Assembly: GCA_963556145.1 (NCBI GenBank)
Contig: OY744470.1
Location: 4,774,001-4,838,000 of the forward strand
Direction of reading: 5' to 3'
DNA: 64,000 nt
Origin: Hygrocybe punicea
Lineage: Eukaryota > Basidiomycota > Agaricomycetes > Agaricales > Hygrophoraceae
Position numbers and translations under genes: made by a program. Shown here one piece after another: positions 57,713-64,000 of this stretch. The notes beneath the pieces are model-generated. The model had not been told where the DNA came from. It did not search any database and was given only the letters and a program-made list of their open reading frames with translations. How positions within the stretch are numbered: the first letter of the stretch is position 1; each line of letters starts with the position of its first letter.

Positions 57713-59114
57713 CTAAGCCCTAGCCCACTTTTTCGAAGCCAGAAATGCAGTAACACTCTGGAACCCATACTCCACCCATCTAAACAAGCCCCCTGCCGTG
57801 TACTGTGTGAAGGACATCCTTGTTTCTCCCGATTGAATTGAGGTGTTGGAGTGGCGGAGGACGGCGGAAGGAATAATGGCGGTGGTCCCAGCGGGAAACT
57901 CGATAACCATCTTCAAATCCCAAAGGATGAGATGGCCCCCAAGTGTCAGATCGAAGTCGCCCAGTGGGGTGATGGAGCACATCCCAAAAGACAAATTCTT
58001 GAAGTCGATGTGGTCAAAGCATACCATCTGTGGTCCGAAATTGAACATGCTGGTTGACCATATGCTGTTGTCGAATGTCCTTGCCAACTCGGGATACCTC
58101 TCGTACAGTGCTCCCATTTTTTCTTTGTAATACGAATACAACTTTGGCATCCACGTCGAAAATGCTCCTGATGCAAATCCTGCAAATCCTCTAATTGCAG
58201 GGTGATTAATGAGCATCATGAGGATTTCGCTATCCTTAGCGCTATTGCAAAGGTTCCCAGGCGTCTACTCAGGGAAGGAATCAGTAGATGAATCGGCAAT
58301 ACAAAAATGGAGTTTGCCTTCTGTCCCCCCCCATATGATGCCCCGTGGCTTAGCACATAGAAAACGCCGCGTCTATGACTCTCTTGGGTGACTGAGAAGC
58401 TAGCTAACGTCCTAGCATGGGCCATGGCTTCCGCAGCGTCTCGATGCATCGTCTGACCTAGCTCACCATCCGGTCGACCTACCATGACAACTATCAAAAG
58501 ACCTTCTTGGTTTTCAATAGGAAATGACTCTCTATTATTGTATCATTAGCTTTTATCACCAGTAATGGGAATGAGACTTACTTTCCGTCCCAATGGTGTA
58601 GGGTAAATTTGAATATGGAGTCGGAACCCACCATTTCCTCCAATGTAAAGGTCCTATTGTACCCATCCGCGTTGACCGTGGTGTAGCCGATTTTTGTAAC
58701 TGATACTGCATCAACGTCAAGGTCGAGTTGGGCAGTGACTTTGTTGGCCTCCTTGATGTGTTTTTTGGTGGTGGAAGGACGGACAGTGTAATCACCAAAG
58801 GAACGACTACTCCGTTCTTGCTGCCGTTTCATTTGTCGTTTTTGTTTACTTCTCAGCTTTCGATATTCATTTACGGATTTCGCAGGTGGCTGACGAGAAA
58901 TGGGGGTCGCAGTGGATGATGTGGGTGTCTGATGTTCATCGGAGTTGATATCAACATCGGAATCGTGATCAGAAGGCGCAGGGGTGTCAGGTTGGTCAGT
59001 TTGACATATGGATTGGAAGGGGTAGTCCTCTGTGTCGTCTTCCTGGTTGCTGATTTCGGATTGGACCGCATTGCCCAGTAATTGTTCAAAATTAAAAGAA
59101 TTATTATTCGCCAT
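57713..59114 (-). CDS. TET/JBP-like 2-oxoglutarate and iron dioxygenase
   Basis: Three exons, 59114-58582, 58531-58318, 58264-57713, give 432 residues in frame. Intron 1 is 50 bp GT-AG; intron 2 is 53 bp, best read as GC-AG, and joins GGGQK to TPGNL. Residues 1-165 are low-complexity and basic with RSKQKRQMKRQQERSS, probably for nuclear entry and DNA contact. The catalytic domain holds the iron ligands H334-x-D336 (CFDHIDFKN) and H387 (LRHSN), and R398 (GETRMSFTQY) for 2-oxoglutarate. The family oxidises 5-methylpyrimidines in DNA; mushrooms carry many copies tied to KDZ transposons. WDGKESFPIENQEGLL and TQYTAGGLFRWVEYGF are characteristic. All key residues are present. Convergent with the 55185-57217 gene. 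Confidence 0.82.
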
Positions 59115-59930
59115 GATGGCCTGAGTCTGACAGATCAAATTCAGCAACTAGCTATCTAACCCCACTGAAATATATATTAATGTTTACCATTGAACGGGTT
59201 TGCATGGCGTTAGTTCAGCGGTCCAGCTTGAACACTCGAAAAATATATATGTCACATGACCATCAATTGGTGACGCGTTGACAGTTGACTCGTGCCCACT
59301 ATCACGACCATGAAATGACGATAACAGTAACGACGATGATGCCGAGGACAATGAGGGCAAGCACAACAGTGACAACGACGACCACCACTACCTCAAAATG
59401 CTACGACACCATGGCCACCACAAAAACGATGACTCTCCTTCCTCTACCCCCTCCCCTCGCCCTCTCTCCCTCGCCCTCCATCTCCCTCTCCCTCTCCCTC
59501 TCTCTCTCCCTCTCCCTCTCCCTCTCTCTCTCCCTCTCCCTCTCCCTCACCCTTCTCCCTTTCCCTCTCTATCTTTCTCCCACTCTCCCCCTCTCTTCTT
59601 TTGCTAATCTCATTCACCATCTCCTTAATTTTTATTATGTTTTAATACTTAATTATCAATTTGTACACGAAAAAAATGACACGGACGATGACTGTGACTA
59701 AGAACTCACCATCGATATTCCGAGTCAGACTGCACCCTCTGTAACCTCACGAACACAGCGCCAATGTCAATCGACATGGCTGTGCACATTTGCGAGGATA
59801 GATGGGTTGCAAGCTGGCATTACAGTTCTCAGCGTGACTCCCTGTCATCGGCGCGTTGACATTGGCAAGGGCGTGGCGTGTGTGCCACAGCTGTGCAGGG
59901 TTAGGCCTGCACCCCAAGACACCTGTTGCA
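59115..59930. repeat. Intergenic region with CT microsatellite
   Basis: Upstream of the dioxygenase gene. CCCTCT/CTCTCC repeats run from about 59,435 to 59,600, with an AAC/GAC-rich stretch before. The long frame over the repeat is an artefact. I see no gene. Confidence 0.75.
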
Positions 59931-59939
59931 TCAACATTG

Positions 59940-60620
59940 ACGAGGTCCGACGACAACCCGGGCTGAAATCTTTGATGGGTCCAGTGAGACTGCGTTCAAA
60001 ATTAAGTTCACTTTCACTGGGTGCCCCATTTTCAGTTTGCGGACAAGTCTCAAGGAAGATCCGACAAAGTCCCGGTCTCGAGTCTTCGAAGGGTTCAGAG
60101 AGACTGCCCTATTGTTTTTTGGGTGCCCATCTGCAGTCTACCGACAGTTCTCAAGGGAGGTCCGACAAAGTCCCGGTCTCGAGTCTTCGAAGGGTCCAGA
60201 AAGACTGTCCGCAACAGCAGACATTCAAAGGGTGGAAGCGAACCGTGCACAGACTGCACGATTACGACTCCCGTGGCGCAGATTGCCCCCTCCGGTAAAA
60301 AACGTTGGGGACTGGAGGAGGGCCATGCAGAGACTGCACATCCACGCCCTCCATGGCCCAGACGGCCATTCCCCACTTCAATTTAGCAGGGTGGAAGCGA
60401 ATCGTGCACAGACTGCATGATTACGGCTCCCGTGGCGCAGATCGCCCCCTCCGGTGGAAAACGCTGGGGACTGGAGGAGGGCCGTGCACAGACTGCACGT
60501 CCATGCCCTCCATGGCCCAGATGGCCAATCCCCCGGTCAGAAGGGTGGAAGCGGATTGCACACAGACTGCGCAATCACGACTTCCACGGCCCAGACGGCC
60601 ACCCTTCTATGCTACAAAGC
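59940..60620 (+). repeat. Dispersed repeat with CAGAC-loop hairpins, third locus
   Basis: Two roughly 115-bp modules (GTCCCGGTCTCGAGTCTTCG) then two and a half roughly 175-bp modules containing hairpins 60241-60263, 60400-60422 and 60553-60575. Followed by CAAACAATGATTAGTAATAT, also at about 40,350. Confidence 0.78.
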
Positions 60621-60963
60621 TAGGAAACATATTAAAACTATCAAAACTACGTGTAAAGTACTGGGACTGACCTTTGTGGTGGGATTAAAAGAGCAACCAA
60701 AGCGTGTCAACCAAAGCGCGTCGACGCGTCAAACAATGATTAGTAATATTTTCCCACGGTTAAAACAAAATTCGTAAACATAAACAATTACTTCTTGTGG
60801 TGGGGGCTGGACTAAAATGATTATAATTAGCACTGGATTAGTAGTAATATTTTCCCTCGGTTCAAAAAAGCTTTTTAAAGAATTAAATTATTATAATTAA
60901 AGATCATTAAACCGATCCCATTTGATAACTCGTTGTTCTGTTCACCAAAATTGATACTTGAGA

Positions 60964-62577
60964 ATGCCTCGTACTAAACAAACCGCCAAGTTGTCAGTCG
61001 GTGGTATTGCACCCCGAAGAACTGCTCAAACCGAATTGGTGTCGACCCCTGCAACGCCGGCGGTGCGTCTGATCGTGTCCTCTGATGCCTCAACTCCGTT
61101 GCCTCCCCCACCGTCTGACGACAAAAATGATGTCCGTACTTACTTTTGGCATTTTTTAAGTGGAAGCTGACCTCGTAATAGTTTTGTTACATTTGCCTGA
61201 ATGGCGGATGCCTCCTGGTCTGTGATTACTGCCCACGTTCGGTTTGCGACGGATGTCTTTCCATCCCCACCTATTTGGATACCGCGTCCACAGTCTTTAT
61301 CTGCCCAACATGTCATGAGTTGAATTTCAAAGGCCCTCATGATGACATCACCCGTACTATGTAGGTGTGTCAATAATTCTCGACGACTTCAACTCTAATC
61401 ATGATTCATTACTGACTTAGGCAATGTACACGTTGAATGGCCCAGCATACGTCGGTAATTCCCTCAACCCCACCGCCCATGTACCTGCCACGATGTCTCT
61501 GGCTCAAATTGCCCATTCCTTTCAAATGCACGCCCATTCCCAAGTCTCCAACGATACAGTCCTGATCCTGCACTTTGTGCTGTCCGGGACGTCTCACGCT
61601 GGTACACCCGCTAACGTTCTTGCTGCGTACATGTCAAGCTTTCTGGGAGAGTCAACTCTCGAGTTCGCCGAGGTTGAGTTCGATCTTTCGGACGACTCCA
61701 ACTTCGAGCCGCATGCAAAACAAGTTTCCAGCCTTTGTCGCAAGTACCTGTATGTTTATAATTATCACATACTATACTGCTTCATCTGCTGAATTAAATA
61801 CCAGACACCGTGCATCTCGACTTGTTGTTTTTATAACGACTCATTCCCATGACAACACCGGTGATCTGTTCATTGGTCCAAATCTGTGTGCCTCCGTAAC
61901 CGAAGTGAGTTTTTTTTTTTTGTGCTCCATTTTTCTAATTACTTGCATTAAACGTTAGTTTTTCAATCTCCTGATCCCCCGGAGGGTCGTAGGCTTTTTT
62001 CGTGAGCGGGATGTCACCGTTTGGGTGATGTCATGTGGTGCTTTGGTCAAAATGCCTGAGAGCTACCAGGACTTGGCTGGGGTGGTGAAACAGTACATTT
62101 TTTCATCTTCGGTTTCAACTAAACTAAGTGCTTTATTTTAAGTTTTAAATTTAACAATTTGGTTGCCTTCACGGCAACCAAATTTCAACCGATTCTCACC
62201 ATCAACTTGATCATCAGCGTGGCGCAAAGGAACCTTGTGGAGCAGTTCTCATTTGAACGGTGCCGACAGTTTTTTCAATTGGCCGCCATACGGATATCGT
62301 ATATATTCAATATTCCGGTGACGTTCTCAAGGGTACTCGTTATACCTGGTGCCACCCCAAAATCCGCCCATGGGGACAACAACTCCCCACTCAATGCTCC
62401 AAATGTGGCCGAATTCGATCTTGGTCTTTTTCTCGACAACGGTCGGATATAGTGGTGACGTGTGATAGGTGTCGATATCATTTAACTTTCGAACACCCAG
62501 GGGGTGAGCTTAACTGGTTGGGGGGCGAATTCTTCGGTGGACGTTGGTTGATACGTGATATCCCATTTACCACGTAG
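60964..62577 (+). pseudogene. Histone H3 tail-like/PHD zinc-finger protein (probable frameshifts)
   Basis: ATG at 60964 gives MPRTKQTAKLSVGGIAPRR, close to the histone H3 tail: Arg2, Thr3, Lys4, Ser10 and APR are kept, Lys9 is Leu and Lys14 is Ile. A 50-bp intron (61132-61181) leads to FCYICLNGG, CDYC, CDGC and ICPTCHE, a PHD-like cysteine cluster. A second intron (61361-61420) leads to AMYTLNGPAYVGNS, LIAQIAHSF-like text and HFVLSG. Later exons read ASRLVVFITTHSHDNTGDLF, VGFFRERDVTVWV, then TRYTWCHPKIRPWG, CSKCG and CDRC (second zinc site) to the stop. The exon 2-3 join and the step at about 62,285 do not keep frame, so it may be decaying. I know this architecture as a recurrent mushroom family without assigned function. 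Confidence 0.65.
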
Positions 62578-63574
62578 TTATATTTTCACCTTTCATGTGC
62601 ATTTGTTTGTCTCAGCAACTTTGATAGTTGCTATGCCCAAATCCCAGATTCAAGCAAGTCAAGCAGAACTGCAGACAGGTGAGCCAGGTTCTGGGACTAA
62701 AAAAAAATCATATGCATGTATGAAGAAATGAATCATTTCCACCCTATATACCTATTCTAGTAGTACGTTAATTCCATATTATACTTCACTGCATGACCTG
62801 AACTAGCAAGAGATATCGGATAGAACCAAAGATATTTCATCACGTGATGTTCAAATTCTTTTTCTCTCCAAACCAAATTCCGATGCTGTCCAAACGTCTC
62901 GTCTCAACATCACTGCTGCTGCTTCTTGCACTAACCATTCTATTCCAAATGAATAATCTAGAGGTCCTATTTGACTTGTATTCAACACATCTGAATTACT
63001 AAACTACTAAATTATGTTAGTTCTCGACCGCCAAAGTTCATACAGATGGAAAATTTGGTAAAATCTTGGCTGGAACTAGCCAATTGCTTTGGAAGGGTTT
63101 CGGTAAGTAAAGCCAACTACTTCTACATCTATTCAATCAATTGAGGCATTTCATCCTATGGAATGGTTAGGTATTACTTGTCAGGGTTGGAGCGGATTCA
63201 GCCTGTTCAAACCATTGGGTTTGTCCTTCTCTCAGCCCAGCCAGTTGGGTTTGTATTTTTCTCCGCCCAGACAGTTGGGTTTGTGTTTATCTCCACCCAG
63301 ACAGTTGGGTTTGTATTTTTCTCCGCCCAGACAGCTGGGTTTGTATTTTTCTCCACCCAGACAGTTGGGTTTGTATTTTTCTCTGCCCAGGCAGTTGGGT
63401 TTGTTATTATCTCAGCATGAAATATTCTGTGCATTGTTCTCTTTACCCAGACCATCTAGTGTATTGTCTTCTCTGCCTCAACAGTTGAATCAATCTCCAT
63501 ACGTCTTGTTATGGATCTGCACAGGTATCCTAACCTGGCATTTTCCTACATTGATAATATTCCATCTCAGGAAG
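62578..63574 (+). other. Leader of HelB-type Helitron R8
   Basis: From about 62,800 homologous to 40,380-41,020 (CATCACTGCTGCTGCTTCTT, GAACTAGCCAATTGCTTTGG). It includes the 30-bp minisatellite. The 5' hairpin of this copy was not found upstream. Confidence 0.65.
63205..63420 (+). repeat. 30-bp minisatellite in HelB leader
   Basis: About seven units of CCCAGACAGTTGGGTTTGTA plus TTTTTCTCCG. The unit is a multiple of three and reads TVGFVFFSAQ, but also lies outside the clear Rep frame. Confidence 0.88.
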
Positions 63575-64000
63575 ATGGTAATGTCATACAAGTTCCATGC
63601 TACAGCAGTATTACCACAAAATATTGATATAATCAAGGCTATGTATAGCACATGTGTAGGAGGTGGCAAGAAACCTATCTTTACTTTATCTGAACTTATC
63701 TCAAAAGATTCCCAATACAAACCAGGAAACTACACATTTAAATCATATGTATCTGAAAGGAATTTAATTCATCTGGATTTTTCAAACCCGTTTCTTGTGG
63801 CATTAGATGTCCCACTTCAAACCTTAGTAAGTAAATTAACCATTGCAGATCTAAAAATTATTGCCAGTTATCATTCTATTTATTTACCTGCAAAGATGAA
63901 GTATACCAATATTCAAACAAAAATTGTCAATCACAAATGCATTGATTGTTCCTCTTATCTTTCTATCTTTGAATTTATTGACGATATAGAAATAGCAAAT
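63575..64000 (+). CDS. HelB-type Rep N terminus, copy R8 (runs off the window)
   Basis: ATG at 63575; 142 codons open to the window end. MVMSYKFHATAVLPQNIDII, then GGGKKPIFTLSEL, YTFKSYVSERN, the SAP-like LTIADLKIIASYHSIYLPAK and CIDCSSYLSIFEF. It aligns without gaps to residues 8-140 of R5. No defect is visible in the part present, so this may be an intact replicase; the repeat tract, nuclease and helicase would lie beyond the window. Confidence 0.8.
   Translation, partial: MVMSYKFHATAVLPQNIDIIKAMYSTCVGGGKKPIFTLSELISKDSQYKPGNYTFKSYVSERNLIHLDFSNPFLVALDVPLQTLVSKLTIADLKIIASYHSIYLPAKMKYTNIQTKIVNHKCIDCSSYLSIFEFIDDIEIAN

Noticed and set aside
59285..59701. 138-codon ORF with Leu/Ser/Pro repeats
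   Set aside because: Translation of a CCCTCT microsatellite in all frames.

Overview
The window looks like a transposon-dense piece of a basidiomycete (Agaricomycete-type) genome. Evidence: about 50-bp spliceosomal introns, Helitron Rep/PIF1-helicase genes with fungal-type N termini, a KDZ transposase relic, a TET/JBP-type dioxygenase gene, an intact pogo/Fot1-like element, Copia solo LTRs and a long-LTR retroelement. No bacterial features, tRNA, rRNA or CRISPR array were recognised.

Region 1-9 kb and 28.6-53.4 kb (plus 14.6-17 kb) is a mosaic of Helitron-type rolling-circle elements, nested and broken. Two related families can be separated by their 5' ends. HelA has a terminal hairpin with stem ACGAGTCTTTTAA-type arms. 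HelB has a terminal hairpin with a CCATTTATGG core and a GC-rich minisatellite body. Both use the same type of 3' end (AACTCGTTCATGCC...CCACTAAACAAG, with a short GCCA/TGGC stem about 12 nt from the terminus). Non-autonomous HelA copies (A1-A7, about 1.05-1.34 kb) and HelB copies (B1-B5) interrupt Rep/helicase fragments (R1-R8). Three insertions can be removed on paper to restore the target exactly without a target-site duplication (A4, A5, A7); the target is R^T. Three insertions lie in the loop of another copy's terminal hairpin.

Region 9.4-12.4 kb: a 2,955-bp pogo/Fot1-like element with 27-bp terminal inverted repeats, a TA duplication and an apparently intact 726-residue transposase sits inside Rep-helicase R2. 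Two Copia-type solo LTRs with 5-bp duplications lie at 13.4 and 48.1 kb.

Region 17.1-28.2 kb: a three-LTR/two-internal tandem array (period exactly 4,742 bp) of a retroelement that lacks recognisable gag-pol. It is inserted with a TAGCA duplication into a Copia RT/RNase H fragment. The 11 bases next to the LTR are complementary to an 11-base stretch inside the LTR that follows a TATA-like box and a pyrimidine tract, the arrangement expected of Tf1/sushi-type self-priming.

Region 53.4-62.6 kb is a gene island with introns: two fungal orphan-family genes (one - strand, one +), a complete TET/JBP-like 2-oxoglutarate/iron dioxygenase (- strand, three exons, 432 residues), and a gene whose protein starts with a histone H3 tail-like sequence followed by a PHD-like cysteine cluster. 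Several of these show frameshifts or stops. The KDZ relic at 5.3-5.9 kb fits the known association of fungal TET/JBP genes with KDZ transposons. The window ends inside another HelB-type Rep gene (63.6 kb onward).
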